Notes: a model not told the origin generated them from the letters alone. A stretch of DNA of 64,000 bases from Arcobacter acticola (GCF_013177675.1 NZ_CP042652.1:1612001-1676000); one strand, 5' to 3'. Shown: positions 26,161 to 35,352, numbered from the stretch's first letter. A program made the numbers and translations.

Positions 26161-26835
26161 ATGAAATTAATTGATAAAAAATATGCAGTCTATTTACTAG
26201 ATGATGAAAACTTTGATTTTCCAACTCTTAATATGATGAAAGATGATTTAGTGGCTATTGGTGGGGATTTTCATCCACAAAGAGTTTTAAATGCCTACGA
26301 AAATGGTATCTTTCCTTGGTATGTTGATGAGTACAATTATATACATTGGTTTAGCCCTCAAAAAAGAATGGTTTTAAAACCACAAGATATGAAAGTATCA
26401 AAAAGTCTTAAAAAATCTATAGCAAATAAAGGCTTTGTAATAAAATCAAATGAAAACTTTGAAGCTGTGATAAGAGCCTGTTCTGAGATAAAAAGAAAAC
26501 ATGAAGCAAGTACTTGGATAAGTGAAGACTTTATTAAAGCTTATACAAATCTACATGAACTTGATATTGCTTTTTCAATAGAGTGCTACTTAGATGATGA
26601 ATTAGTAGGTGGACTTTATGGGCTTTTAATAGGTGATATTTTTTGTGGTGAAAGTATGTTTGCAAAGGTTACAGATGCATCAAAAGTAGCATTTTATCAC
26701 CTTTGCCAACAAGCAGAAAAAAATGACATTAAACTTATAGATTGTCAAGTTTATAATGACCATTTAGCAAGTTTGGGTGCAAGTGAAATAAGTAGAGAAG
26801 AGTATTTTAAGATTTTAGAAGAATCTAGGGACTAA
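26161..26835 (+). CDS. aat: Leucyl/phenylalanyl-tRNA-protein transferase
   Basis: The 224-residue protein shows the Aat signatures GIFPWYVDE near 50-58, IHWFSPQKRMVL near 61-72, and GGLYGLLIGDIFCGESMFAKV near 156-176. It adds Leu or Phe to N-terminal Arg or Lys, marking proteins for ClpAP/ClpS degradation. Divergent from rsuA, convergent with rlmF, single gene. Confidence 0.95.
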   Translation: MKLIDKKYAVYLLDDENFDFPTLNMMKDDLVAIGGDFHPQRVLNAYENGIFPWYVDEYNYIHWFSPQKRMVLKPQDMKVSKSLKKSIANKGFVIKSNENFEAVIRACSEIKRKHEASTWISEDFIKAYTNLHELDIAFSIECYLDDELVGGLYGLLIGDIFCGESMFAKVTDASKVAFYHLCQQAEKNDIKLIDCQVYNDHLASLGASEISREEYFKILEESRD

Positions 26836-26854
26836 GTAGACTTTCTACTTTTTA
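26834..26854. terminator. Weak hairpin between aat and rlmF
   Basis: AAGTAG and CTACTT form a 6-bp stem with a 5-base loop and are followed by a short T-run on the plus strand, between the two converging stops. Confidence 0.35.
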
Positions 26855-27795
26855 TCCCAAGCTTTTTGCTCTTCTTTTGATAAAAAAGTCCAAGCTATAA
26901 CTCTACTTATTTTTTGACCATGTGCCATATCTATAGTTTTATATTCCATAACTTCTATATCTTCAAGTGCATCATAAATAAAATCTAAGTTTTCTTTTCT
27001 CGATACTAAGGTTGTAAACCATAAACAGTTTTTTGAGAACTCAAAACTCTCTTTTATCATTTTCTTTATGAAAGCAACTTCGCCACCTTCACACCAAAGT
27101 TCGTTGTTTTTACCACCAAAGTTTAGATTGTTTTTTGAACTAACTTCTTTTGTTAGATTTTGAACTTTTCTATTGTTTCCTGCAAGTGTATCTTCTAAAG
27201 ATTTATGAAAAGGAGGATTGCACAAAGTAAAGTGAAACTTATCAGTGCTATTTATGATTCCTTTAAAAATATTCTTTGAATTTTCTTGCAGTTTTACAGT
27301 GATATTTCCTTTTAAATATTCATTTGAGTTTATAATATTTTGGGCTGATTCAATAGACGTTTTATCTATATCACTACCTGTAAAACTCCAATCATAAACA
27401 CTAACACCAATAATAGGATAAATACCGTTCGCACCTATTCCAATATCCAAACCTTTGATATGTTTTCCTTTTGGAATTTTATTACCATTAGTTTTAGCTA
27501 ACAAATCAGCAATATGATGGATATAATCAGCTCGCCCTGGAATTGGAGGACATAAATAACCTTGAGGAATACTCCAATTTTTCACACTATAAAAATGTGA
27601 AAGCAAAGCTTTATTTAGTGCGATTACTGCATCAGGATTTGCAAAATCTATTGAAAGATCACCATATTTATTTGGTTTTACAAACTCATTTAATGAATTT
27701 TCACTTTTAATCAAAGCCACAAAATCATATCTATTGTTGTGATAGTTTCTAGGATGAAGTGTCTTTTTTTCTTGTATCTTTTTTGTATTTGACAT
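26845..27795 (-). CDS. rlmF: 23S rRNA adenine-1618 N6-methyltransferase
   Basis: I start at ATG 27793-27795 ([17 protein letters not shown]), 14 bases past the stop of the S24-like gene; the longer frame would overlap that gene. The enzyme keeps [12 protein letters not shown], the SAM-binding [13 protein letters not shown] near 123-135 and the N6-adenine catalytic NPPFH near 199-203. It methylates A1618 of 23S rRNA. Confidence 0.92.
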   Translation of the reverse strand: MSNTKKIQEKKTLHPRNYHNNRYDFVALIKSENSLNEFVKPNKYGDLSIDFANPDAVIALNKALLSHFYSVKNWSIPQGYLCPPIPGRADYIHHIADLLAKTNGNKIPKGKHIKGLDIGIGANGIYPIIGVSVYDWSFTGSDIDKTSIESAQNIINSNEYLKGNITVKLQENSKNIFKGIINSTDKFHFTLCNPPFHKSLEDTLAGNNRKVQNLTKEVSSKNNLNFGGKNNELWCEGGEVAFIKKMIKESFEFSKNCLWFTTLVSRKENLDFIYDALEDIEVMEYKTIDMAHGQKISRVIAWTFLSKEEQKAWDKK

Positions 27796-27808
27796 ATTAT
27801 TTTCTTTT

Positions 27809-28069
27809 TTATAGATTTGTAAAAGTAAGTATTGTTTTTGCAATAATTCTTGTGTCTTTTTTTTCATAAACTAAATGTGCAAAATCTGGATTTATAGATA
27901 CAAAGTACTCTTTATTATCAATAATCTTTGCTTTTTTTATCCACATTCTATCATCTTTATATACTAAAAAGATTTTATTATTCTCAAACTCTTTTTTAGA
28001 TAAATCAGCCACAACTAAAGCTTTGTCATTTATGAGTGTTTCCATAGATTTCCCATCTACTTGTATCAC
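27809..28069 (-). CDS. S24/LexA-like serine peptidase domain protein, N-terminus uncertain
   Basis: From GTG 28067-28069 the 86 residues hold the S24 core: catalytic Ser in VDGKSMET and the Lys in MWIKKAK. The frame stays open for about 43 more codons upstream into the end of the GGDEF-EAL gene, and those codons read as a plausible first strand and linker (KELSFSKDLLKEPYTKES), but contain no ATG, GTG or TTG. An AAAGGA site there precedes an ATA. So either ATA initiates translation, or the start is GTG and the domain lacks its first strand, or the gene lost its HTH half. No DNA-binding domain is present. Confidence 0.65.
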   Translation of the reverse strand: MIQVDGKSMETLINDKALVVADLSKKEFENNKIFLVYKDDRMWIKKAKIIDNKEYFVSINPDFAHLVYEKKDTRIIAKTILTFTNL

Positions 28070-28188
28070 AAAAAGCGACTCTTTTGTATATGGTTCTTTT
28101 AGTAAATCTTTTGAAAATGAAAGTTCTTTTTTTTCTATTTTTCCATCTGTTTCTTGATGATATTCAAGTTTTATGGTGTTTTTTACTT

Positions 28189-30099
28189 CTATATTATTTC
28201 CTTTGGAGATGAAAAATAATAACCTTGTGAATAATCAATTCCTAAATTTTTGATTTCATCATAAATTTCTTTTGAATCAACATGCTCTGCAACAACCTTT
28301 ATATCAGCATCTTTTGCAAATGATACAATAGTTTTTACTAAAGAATGAATAACTTTATCTTCTAATATTCTTTTGATTATCTTTCCATCAATTTTAATAT
28401 AATCTGTTTTAATTTGAGTTAAATGTATGAAATCTGTATATGCAGTTCCAAAATCATCAATAAAAATTTTATATCCAAGGGATTTTAACAAATTTAGATT
28501 AATCTTTACTTCTTTATTGGAAATTAATTCAGAACTTTGAACTATTTCAATAGCCAATCTATTAGAGATGTCTTGTTTTTTTGCATAATTTTCTAAGATT
28601 TTTATTATTGATTTATCTAGTAAATCTTTTTTCCTTAAATTAATTGTTAATTTAATATCCTCTTTTTCAAGTAACTTTTTATAGCAATTATTTAAAATAC
28701 TTTTTGTGATATTTCTTAATAGAAAAGTTCCTTCAATAATAGGTAGAATACTATTTGGAGTAACTATTTTACCTTCTTTATCAATTATTCTTAAAAGTGC
28801 TTCATAATAATGGGTTTTACCCGTATTATTATCTATTATTCCTTGATAAAAACAAATTATTCTATCTTCATCTAAAGCCTCATTTATATCATTTATAGAG
28901 ATATTTGTATGATCTTTATCAAATTGTAAATCATCATAAATTTGGATGTTATTTCTTCCTTTATTTTTAGCATTGTACAAGGATATGTCAGCTAATTTAA
29001 ATGCTTCTGAAAAATTATCTGATTTATAAGGATAAAGATTTATTCCAATTGAAGCTGTAATATTTATATAGTTTTCAGCTTTATAATAAAACTTATGTTC
29101 TTGAATATTTAATAAAATTCTTTCAATTACATTTAAAGCACTAACCGAGTCTTCACTTTTTACTTTTGTCAAAATAATAAACTCTTCACCACCATAACGA
29201 ATAACTATATCTTCTTTGGTTCTAGTTGATGAAGATATTATAGCTGCAAGCTCTTTTAGTATCTTATCACCTGCTATATGTCCATAACTATCGTTTACAG
29301 TTTTAAAATGATCAATATCCAAAGTTGCTAATATATAATCTTTTAGATTAATGAAACTTCCAAACTCTTGAAGATAATTTCTATTATAAACACCTGTTAA
29401 TTTGTCTATATAAGCTGTTTTTCTAATGGCAATATATTTATATGATTGAATAAGAAGAAGAACTAAAAAGATTAAAACTATTAAAATAATCAATATTAAA
29501 ACAAGTTTTAATAAATCTAAAATTTCATTTATATTTTCTAGCTTTTCAATGGAAAAATCTACCACTAAGACAAGTTTTACTTCATCGTTTTTTAGAATAG
29601 GAGTTAAATAAGTTGTGGATAACTCTTCTAAATATTTATTTGTAAATATAATTGGTTTTTTTGTTTTAAAAACATCTAACCAAATAGGATTGTCAATATC
29701 AAATTTTTGATCGACTAAAGCTTTTTTTTCTTTTAGAGATGTTCCATCTACCAAAAATCTAAAAATTCCCCTTTCGTCTTTATATAACAAATATGCATAT
29801 TTAATATTTGTAGTCAACAGTAAACTAAGATTATCTTCGATTTCTTTGTATAAAGAAAAATCCGCTTTTACAGCTTGCACATAATCATCAGAGGAAGTAG
29901 AATTTAGAAGTTTTTCAATAACAAGAGCATTATTATTTATAATAGATATTACATCAGAAGTTGTTATTTCCATCATTCTTAATGATATTTTTTCTTCTAG
30001 TTTCATTGTTCCATAAAGCAAAAGAACAAAGGTTATAAATATACCTAGAAATGAATAAATTAAAGAGCTTGGATTTCTTAGAAATGAAATACTTTTCAT
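28189..30099 (-). CDS. Membrane GGDEF-EAL cyclic-di-GMP protein
   Basis: Start ATG 30097-30099 overlaps the upstream stop (TGATG). The 636-residue protein has helices at about 14-32 and 194-220 flanking a periplasmic sensor region, a GGDEF domain with active-site GGEEF near 303 and DIDHFKTVND, and an EAL domain with YYEALLRI near 431, IDDFGTAY and IKIDGKII. The usual VAEGVE motif reads VVAEHVDS, so phosphodiesterase activity needs testing. It is co-translated with a small periplasmic protein, a typical input partner. Confidence 0.9.
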   Translation of the reverse strand: MKSISFLRNPSSLIYSFLGIFITFVLLLYGTMKLEEKISLRMMEITTSDVISIINNNALVIEKLLNSTSSDDYVQAVKADFSLYKEIEDNLSLLLTTNIKYAYLLYKDERGIFRFLVDGTSLKEKKALVDQKFDIDNPIWLDVFKTKKPIIFTNKYLEELSTTYLTPILKNDEVKLVLVVDFSIEKLENINEILDLLKLVLILIILIVLIFLVLLLIQSYKYIAIRKTAYIDKLTGVYNRNYLQEFGSFINLKDYILATLDIDHFKTVNDSYGHIAGDKILKELAAIISSSTRTKEDIVIRYGGEEFIILTKVKSEDSVSALNVIERILLNIQEHKFYYKAENYINITASIGINLYPYKSDNFSEAFKLADISLYNAKNKGRNNIQIYDDLQFDKDHTNISINDINEALDEDRIICFYQGIIDNNTGKTHYYEALLRIIDKEGKIVTPNSILPIIEGTFLLRNITKSILNNCYKKLLEKEDIKLTINLRKKDLLDKSIIKILENYAKKQDISNRLAIEIVQSSELISNKEVKINLNLLKSLGYKIFIDDFGTAYTDFIHLTQIKTDYIKIDGKIIKRILEDKVIHSLVKTIVSFAKDADIKVVAEHVDSKEIYDEIKNLGIDYSQGYYFSSPKEII

Positions 30100-30557
30100 C
30101 AAAGATCTTCTACAAACTTCTCATAATTTGTACTTAAATTTATATTTTGATTTTCCAATCTATTTTTAATAAATGTAATATTTGGTCTACTTTTATTCCA
30201 AAAGAAAGCACCTGCGTATTTATTATCTTTTAAAAGTTTTTTATAATCATTGGTAATAAAAAGTTTATTTGTATTTGATGTACATGAAATATCAGATTTA
30301 CTCTCATTTTTCTCAAAAATAAAATTTGCATCATTACAATTATTAACTAAAGTAAAAGAAGTAGAATAAATCTCTTTTTCTTCATTTGAAATATTTGGTA
30401 TATATAATTTTATATCATCAGAAATCGAAGCTTTTGCCATATCTGATATTATTTTTGCTTCTAATTCTATATTTGTATTATATTTTTGAGCTAAAAACAC
30501 ATATGAACTTGAATAAACATTTGAAATAAGTATTAATAAAAATATTGTGAACTTCAT
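30099..30557 (-). CDS. Small periplasmic protein, YfiR-like partner of the GGDEF-EAL protein (tentative)
   Basis: The 152-residue protein has a signal peptide (MKFTIFLLILISNVYS) and a mature domain with IISDMAKASISDDIKLY, a pair of Cys (NNCND, DISCTS) and a Rossmann-like pattern NKLFITNDYKKLLKDN. Size, location before a membrane GGDEF protein and overall pattern recall YfiR-type ligand-binding regulators. The homology is not certain; the pairing by overlapping codons is. Confidence 0.65.
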   Translation of the reverse strand: MKFTIFLLILISNVYSSSYVFLAQKYNTNIELEAKIISDMAKASISDDIKLYIPNISNEEKEIYSTSFTLVNNCNDANFIFEKNESKSDISCTSNTNKLFITNDYKKLLKDNKYAGAFFWNKSRPNITFIKNRLENQNINLSTNYEKFVEDL

Positions 30558-30685
30558 ATAAAAGCCTTAATTTTGGCGTTTAATTAAACTTTTTGTTTAA
30601 AAAAATTTATTAAATAATTCTATCTAACAAATGACTCTCAAATGACTCTTTTTTTAAAAAATTAAATTTTATTTAAATTTTTAAA

Positions 30686-31309
30686 TTACTTAGCATAATT
30701 AACTTTGATTTTTTTACCTAAAACTTTTGGTTTTGTATCAAAAAAATTTATATCTAAATAGGCTTTTAACATGGCTAAAGTTTCTCTATCTTCCATTCTT
30801 TGATAAGATTGCGTTCCTTTTACTTCTTTTGCTGCAAAGCCTATTGCTCTTTGATTTTTTTCTTTTGCAATATAAAGTGCTCTATCTAAATGAAAATTCT
30901 GAGAAACAATAATATAATCATCTAAATCAAAAATCTCTTTAGCTCTAACAATTGAATCAAAAGTCCTAAAACCTCCAAAATCTCTAGTAATATAACGAGC
31001 AGGAACTCCAGCTTTTATCAAATCTTTGAACATAGTAGTAACTTCATCATAATACTTGCTTTTATCTCCTGATACAACTATGGCTTTTATTTTTTTAGCT
31101 TTCCATAATTGAGCTGCTGCTTTTATACGATAAGTGTAATAATAGTTTTCTTTTCCCTTTGATATATATTTTGAAGTGCCTAAAACTAAGGCAGCTTTTT
31201 TTGCAGGAATATCTTTTATGTTTGTATATATTTTGTAGTTATTGTCATTTGCAAAAGCTAGACTTGAAAATATGAGAATTGTTAGAAATAGTGTTTTTAG
31301 TTTGTTCAT
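30686..31309 (-). CDS. SanA/DUF218-family secreted protein
   Basis: The 207-residue protein has a signal peptide (about 1-20), AALVLGTSKYISKGKENYYYTYRI near 39-62, IVVSGDKSKYY near 77, and FRTFDSIVRAKEIF and IIVSQNFHLDRALYIA, all marks of the DUF218 SanA branch, linked in enterics to envelope barrier function. The biochemical role of the family is not settled. Single gene, divergent from the FrnE-like gene. Confidence 0.88.
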   Translation of the reverse strand: MNKLKTLFLTILIFSSLAFANDNNYKIYTNIKDIPAKKAALVLGTSKYISKGKENYYYTYRIKAAAQLWKAKKIKAIVVSGDKSKYYDEVTTMFKDLIKAGVPARYITRDFGGFRTFDSIVRAKEIFDLDDYIIVSQNFHLDRALYIAKEKNQRAIGFAAKEVKGTQSYQRMEDRETLAMLKAYLDINFFDTKPKVLGKKIKVNYAK

Positions 31310-31425
31310 ACCCCTATTTTATTGAATTTTCTCTTTGTTCCACATAATCTAAAATTAAAATATAGTATTATCTTTATAATAATGATTACCAATTAGCTTT
31401 TTTAGAAAATTTGTTCAGATATTTG

Positions 31426-31474
31426 ATTAGTTCTAAGTTACATTTTAGAACATACATTCTATTATAGGACTAAT
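31426..31474. repeat. Overlapping inverted repeats between sanA-like and frnE-like genes
   Basis: GTTCTAA (31430-31436) pairs with TTAGAAC (31445-31451), and ATTAGTTCTA (31426-31435) nearly pairs with TATAGGACTAAT (31463-31474). The nested symmetry in a divergent intergenic region looks like an operator. It lies 33-80 bases upstream of the FrnE-like ATG. Confidence 0.4.
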
Positions 31475-31506
31475 TTTAAAAATAATTATAAAAAAAGTTA
31501 AAAAAT

Positions 31507-32244
31507 ATGAAAAGCATAATTAAAACTATACTAACAATAACAATGATATCTCAAATGAGTTTTCTAAGCATTAGTGCATTAGCAGCAGAGACAAAACCAA
31601 CAGAAAAAATCAAAATAGATATAGTATCAGACGTTGTATGCCCATGGTGTGCAATTGGTTTTAAAAGACTTAGTGTCGCTATAAGTGAGCTAAAACTAGA
31701 AAATCAAGTTGAAATTTCATGGCATCCTTTTGAGCTTAATCCTGAAATGCCAAGAGAAGGACAAAACGCAGATAAGTATTTAATGAACAAATATAATTTA
31801 AGTGAAGAAAAGCTAAAACAAACTAGAAACAATATGACGCAACTTGGTAAAGAAACTGGATTTAAATTTGATTATTTTAAAGAAATGAAAAAAGTAAACA
31901 CATTTAATTCTCATATATTATTAGCTTATGCAAAAGAGTTCGATAAACAAACTGAACTAAAGGTACGATTACAAAATGCATATTTTGGTGAAAGAAAAGA
32001 TGTAAGCAATAGAGAAGTTTTAGAGGAAGAAGTAAAAGCTGTTGGATTAAATACCCAAGAAGCAATGAAAAGACTAGATGATCCAAAAGCTATAAAAGCT
32101 GTTGAAGATGAAGAAAAGTTTTGGAGAGATCAAGGAGTATACGCAATTCCTACTGTGATATTTAACAATCAAATAGCACAAGTTGGAGCTAGTGAAACAA
32201 AAACATATAAAGAAATATTAACAGAACTAAGTAAGAAAAGATAA
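31507..32244 (+). CDS. FrnE-like DsbA-family oxidoreductase with an N-terminal signal
   Basis: The 245-residue protein has an N-terminal hydrophobic signal (to about 27, ending ALA) and then the DsbA/FrnE domain IDIVSDVVCPWCAIG with the CPWC active site near 43-46, HPFELNPEMPREG and a C-terminal GVYAIPTVIFNNQ cis-Pro loop. Most FrnE proteins are cytosolic, so the export signal is unusual. It likely acts as a periplasmic thiol-disulfide oxidoreductase or isomerase. Confidence 0.88.
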   Translation: MKSIIKTILTITMISQMSFLSISALAAETKPTEKIKIDIVSDVVCPWCAIGFKRLSVAISELKLENQVEISWHPFELNPEMPREGQNADKYLMNKYNLSEEKLKQTRNNMTQLGKETGFKFDYFKEMKKVNTFNSHILLAYAKEFDKQTELKVRLQNAYFGERKDVSNREVLEEEVKAVGLNTQEAMKRLDDPKAIKAVEDEEKFWRDQGVYAIPTVIFNNQIAQVGASETKTYKEILTELSKKR

Positions 32245-32274
32245 TAGATTTATTCTATAAGATTCTTTATAAAA

Positions 32275-32320
32275 TACCCAAGTAAGTTTTGATTTTCTGA
32301 CTTTAAACTTGGGTTTTTTA
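32275..32320. terminator. Convergent terminator after the FrnE-like gene
   Basis: ACCCAAGT (32276-32283) pairs with ACTTGGGT (32307-32314), with additional inner pairing, followed by a run of T on the plus strand. It precedes the end of the GGDEF gene on the other strand. Confidence 0.7.
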
Positions 32321-32329
32321 AGCTTTTAT

Positions 32330-33415
32330 TTAGGCAAAAACTATTTTATTTCTACCACTATTTTTAGCCATATATAGTGCTTCGTCAGCTCTATGAACTA
32401 AAGAATCTATTGTGTCATCATGTTTAGATAGAGTAATTCCTATACTAATTGTTTTCTTTCCTATAGTCTTAAATTTGTGTGATTCCATTTTTTGACGTAA
32501 TTTTTCTGCATGTATTAAAATATTTTCTTTATCTACTTCTGGGCATATCATAACAAACTCTTCGCCTCCCCATCTAAAAAAACTATCAGTGGATCTAGAA
32601 TTATTACTTATAAGTTCTGTAAATTCTACTAAAAAATCATCACCAACTTGATGACCATATGTATCATTTACCATTTTAAAATAATCTATATCTATAAGCA
32701 TAAATGAGAAGTTATAACTAAATCTTTTGCTTCTTGCTAACTCATTGTTTAAAATTTCATCTAATTTTGTACGATTAAACAATCCAGTTAGATTATCAGT
32801 TATAGCTAGGTTTTCAAGCTTTTCATAATTTATAAAATTTCTTTTACTTAATCTATCCAATAAATAAGCCCCAACAAAACCAAAAGATATAGAACACAAC
32901 ATCCAAAAAGAATGCATAATAAAAAGTTCTTTAGGTAAAGGCATAATAAAAGAATAATAAACAAAAGTAAAAATAGATACAAAAAATATACTCACTGATG
33001 ATTGCTTAATATTTAAACCTGAAATTGTAAAAGTCCAAAATATTATCATATAAATTTCAACCATAAATATTGGAAATAAAACTAAATCTTTAACTAAAAA
33101 TAAATTCACAGCTGTGGCAAAAATTGGAGCTAGCATTAGCAAAGATATCATATGTTTATAGTATTTTGGGAAGAAAGTAAGAAAACTAATCAAAAATCCA
33201 TATGGTGCAATAAGATATAAATGAATTGACGATGCAATATTCATAAGATTTGAAGGAAGAATGTACTGGTCTATTTGAGAATAAACAATATATAAAATTC
33301 CCGTAAGTATAGTTATTATTCTTATTTGAATTAAAGTAAAAGCTTCTATTGATTTGTTATATCTTTTTTTAATTTCTTTATTAATTAAAATATTTGAGAA
33401 TAATAATCTTTTCAT
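32330..33415 (-). CDS. Membrane diguanylate cyclase
   Basis: The 361-residue protein has about six N-terminal helices (to about 190) and a C-terminal GGDEF domain with DIDYFKMVNDTYGH and the active motif RWGGEEFV near 283. It should make cyclic di-GMP in response to a membrane-sensed cue. Single gene; no partner protein adjacent. Confidence 0.92.
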   Translation of the reverse strand: MKRLLFSNILINKEIKKRYNKSIEAFTLIQIRIITILTGILYIVYSQIDQYILPSNLMNIASSIHLYLIAPYGFLISFLTFFPKYYKHMISLLMLAPIFATAVNLFLVKDLVLFPIFMVEIYMIIFWTFTISGLNIKQSSVSIFFVSIFTFVYYSFIMPLPKELFIMHSFWMLCSISFGFVGAYLLDRLSKRNFINYEKLENLAITDNLTGLFNRTKLDEILNNELARSKRFSYNFSFMLIDIDYFKMVNDTYGHQVGDDFLVEFTELISNNSRSTDSFFRWGGEEFVMICPEVDKENILIHAEKLRQKMESHKFKTIGKKTISIGITLSKHDDTIDSLVHRADEALYMAKNSGRNKIVFA

Positions 33416-33498
33416 AAGAGGGAGACATTTTCCTTTTTTAGAATTTTTAATAATAAAAAAGGATTATATCATCACTAAGCTAATTTAATTATTTAGAG

Positions 33499-33762
33499 TT
33501 ATTTATTTAGTTCTTCTTGGTATTTTCTCATACCTGCATTAATAATAGAGTATTGATCTTGAGTTATATTGTCATCTTTTGACCACTTAACTTCATCAAT
33601 CTGTCCATTGTAAGCACTTCCAAATTCTTCAATCTTTTTTGAAAACTCTTCTAAGTCGTTACACACTTCTTTTTTATTGATAAGTGTATCAGTTAACTCT
33701 ATAAACCAATCATGAGGAGACTCTCCCCTATTTTTTATTCTTGCTTCAAAAACTACGCTCAT
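33499..33762 (-). CDS. 87-residue hypothetical soluble protein
   Basis: The frame starts MSVVFEARIKNRGESPHDWF behind AAGGTATTTC and encodes an acidic soluble protein with a single Cys (EVCND). The opening beta strand and the helical centre look like a compact fold. I do not recognise a domain. Confidence 0.7.
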   Translation of the reverse strand: MSVVFEARIKNRGESPHDWFIELTDTLINKKEVCNDLEEFSKKIEEFGSAYNGQIDEVKWSKDDNITQDQYSIINAGMRKYQEELNK

Positions 33763-33918
33763 GAAATACCTTTAAATTTTTTTTCAACTAGATTATAACA
33801 AATTAAGATTAAATTATATTTTTTTAAAACCTTTGATTATTTAAAAAATTCATTGAAACTTTTAGCTGAATTGTTATTTTAATAATATAAAATTAGATAT
33901 AAATAATAAGGAGAATAT

Positions 33919-34521
33919 ATGGATTATCAAAAGTTTAGTGAAATTTCACCTTGTGATTATGCAGGGACTTTAAAAAGAGAAAGCTTTATGGATGCAGGAA
34001 TAAAAGAGCTTTGGCCAAGAATTCCTAGAATCTCAGGACCTGCATTTACAGTAAATATGGTTGCAGGTGAAAATCTAGCACTGCATAGAGCTATTTATGA
34101 AGCACCAGTTGGTTCTATAATCGTAGCACAATCAAACACGATGGACTATGCAGTAATCGGTGGAAATGTAGCAATGATAGCTTATAAAAGAGGAATTGTA
34201 GGTTTTGTAATCGATGGAGTTGTGCGTGATATTGCAGAGATTAGAGAAAATAAAATCCCAGTGTTTGGACGAGGTGTTTTAGCAATGCCAGGAACTAAAA
34301 AACAAGCCGTTGCTGTAAACACACCAATCACAGCAGGTGGAATCAGTGTAAATCCTGGTGATATAATAGTTGCCGATGAAGAAGGAATCGCAGTTATCCC
34401 AAAAGATAGAGCTGAAGAGATATATCAAGAGTGTAAAGAAAAAGTGAAAAAAGAAGCAGCTTTGAGTTTTGAAGAATGGGCAGATAGACATAAGAAAAAT
34501 ATAGACTCTTTTTATGAGTGA
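33919..34521 (+). CDS. RraA-like/HMG aldolase family protein
   Basis: The 200-residue protein has the RraA-family core: SGPAFTV near 41, IGGNVAMIAYKRGIVGFVID near 80-100 and GVVRDIAEIRE, which carry the metal/oxoacid-binding Arg and Asp. Members are either RNase E regulators or aldolases for 4-hydroxy-4-methyl-2-oxoglutarate; the full GG...DG..RD set supports the aldolase branch. Ribosome site AAGGAG. Single gene. Confidence 0.85.
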   Translation: MDYQKFSEISPCDYAGTLKRESFMDAGIKELWPRIPRISGPAFTVNMVAGENLALHRAIYEAPVGSIIVAQSNTMDYAVIGGNVAMIAYKRGIVGFVIDGVVRDIAEIRENKIPVFGRGVLAMPGTKKQAVAVNTPITAGGISVNPGDIIVADEEGIAVIPKDRAEEIYQECKEKVKKEAALSFEEWADRHKKNIDSFYE

Positions 34522-34546
34522 TTTTTTATAAAATAAACTATTTTAA

Positions 34547-34587
34547 ATATTAAGAAAAGATTAGATTTTGCTATCTTTTCTTAATAT
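34547..34587. terminator. Perfect 15-bp convergent hairpin overlapping the DCC gene end
   Basis: ATATTAAGAAAAGAT (34547-34561) pairs exactly with its complement (34573-34587) around an 11-base loop. The right arm encodes part of the last residues of the DCC-family protein, and the loop holds its stop, so it serves the converging transcripts. Confidence 0.7.
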
Positions 34588-34929
34588 AAAAAGTGCAATT
34601 TTTCGCAAAATAAAAAGAATTTTGTATAAGAATTTTGAAAAAATATTTTCATAAGAAAAGAAAAAATGCAATTTTCCCAAAATAGTAGATTTATCAACTG
34701 CATTATTTAAAAATGATAAAGCTTTATCACCTTGAAAACAGTCGTTTTTATAAAGCACGATAAAACCATCATTTATGTTTAGTTTTCCACAAAGAAGAGA
34801 TATTTCAGATAGATTTTCCCTTGCGTCTTTTAGAGTGATTTCAAAGTTCTCTTTTAGTTTTAAAAAGTTTGCGTATTTTGAGCAAAATGGACATTGTTTG
34901 TCGTAGTAGATGGTTAGTTTTTGTTTCAA
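34561..34929 (-). CDS. DCC-family (DUF393) thiol-disulfide protein
   Basis: The 122-residue protein begins MKQKLTIYYDKQCPFCSKY, the DxxCPFC motif of the DCC family, with a thioredoxin-like core and a basic C-terminal helix (FLYKILFILRKIALFILRK). The substrate is unknown. Its start overlaps the stop of the antitoxin-like fragment by 4 bases. A deleted copy of the same family is at 53951-54165. Confidence 0.85.
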   Translation of the reverse strand: MKQKLTIYYDKQCPFCSKYANFLKLKENFEITLKDARENLSEISLLCGKLNINDGFIVLYKNDCFQGDKALSFLNNAVDKSTILGKLHFFFSYENIFSKFLYKILFILRKIALFILRKDSKI

Positions 34930-35159
34930 GTTTTAGATTTCGCAATATTTTTAAGAGCTTCCGATAATTCATCTTTATCGCCATTTTTTAATACTTGGGC
35001 TAAATATTCATCTCTTATTTCTTTATTGTCTAAGTATTCGGAAATATCAAAATTTCTTAACTCTTCGTTTTTGAACTCTTCATAACCTTTGTCGAAATTT
35101 TCTGCGAAATCTTTACTTTGTAATTTTCTTTTTTCTATATATTTTTCTAAATCATCCAT
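34926..35159 (-). CDS. Antitoxin-like fragment lacking its helix-turn-helix
   Basis: The 77-residue protein has two parts. Residues 3-30 (YIEKRKLQSKDFAENFDKGYEEFK) resemble the N-terminus of HigA-type antitoxins; residues 36-77 (EYLDNKEIRDEYLAQVL, NGDKDELSEALKNIAKSK) resemble the start of Xre-family addiction-module antidotes. The protein stops exactly where the DNA-binding helix-turn-helix would begin. No toxin gene is adjacent. It may be a relic fused from two antitoxins or a small protein with a new partner. It is co-translated with the DCC gene. The homology is from memory and should be searched. Confidence 0.6.
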   Translation of the reverse strand: MDDLEKYIEKRKLQSKDFAENFDKGYEEFKNEELRNFDISEYLDNKEIRDEYLAQVLKNGDKDELSEALKNIAKSKT

Positions 35160-35216
35160 TTTATAATTTCCTTTGAACTAATTTGATAAAATTTAATCCT
35201 AATTCCTATGGGACGA

Positions 35217-35236
35217 CCCAACTTAAAAAAGTTGGG
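35217..35236. repeat. Hairpin at the island's left edge
   Basis: CCCAACTT and AAGTTGGG form a perfect 8-bp stem with an AAAA loop. It sits between the HEPN-motif gene and the antitoxin-like gene and may terminate the former. Confidence 0.5.
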
Positions 35237-35352
35237 GTTTAACTCTAACATTCAAATAAAAATTAAACTGTTTCAAAATTAAATTTATATTCTTTCTATA
35301 GCTTTTTTAGAATTTGATATTATTATATATTTTTATTTTTGTTATTAATTTT

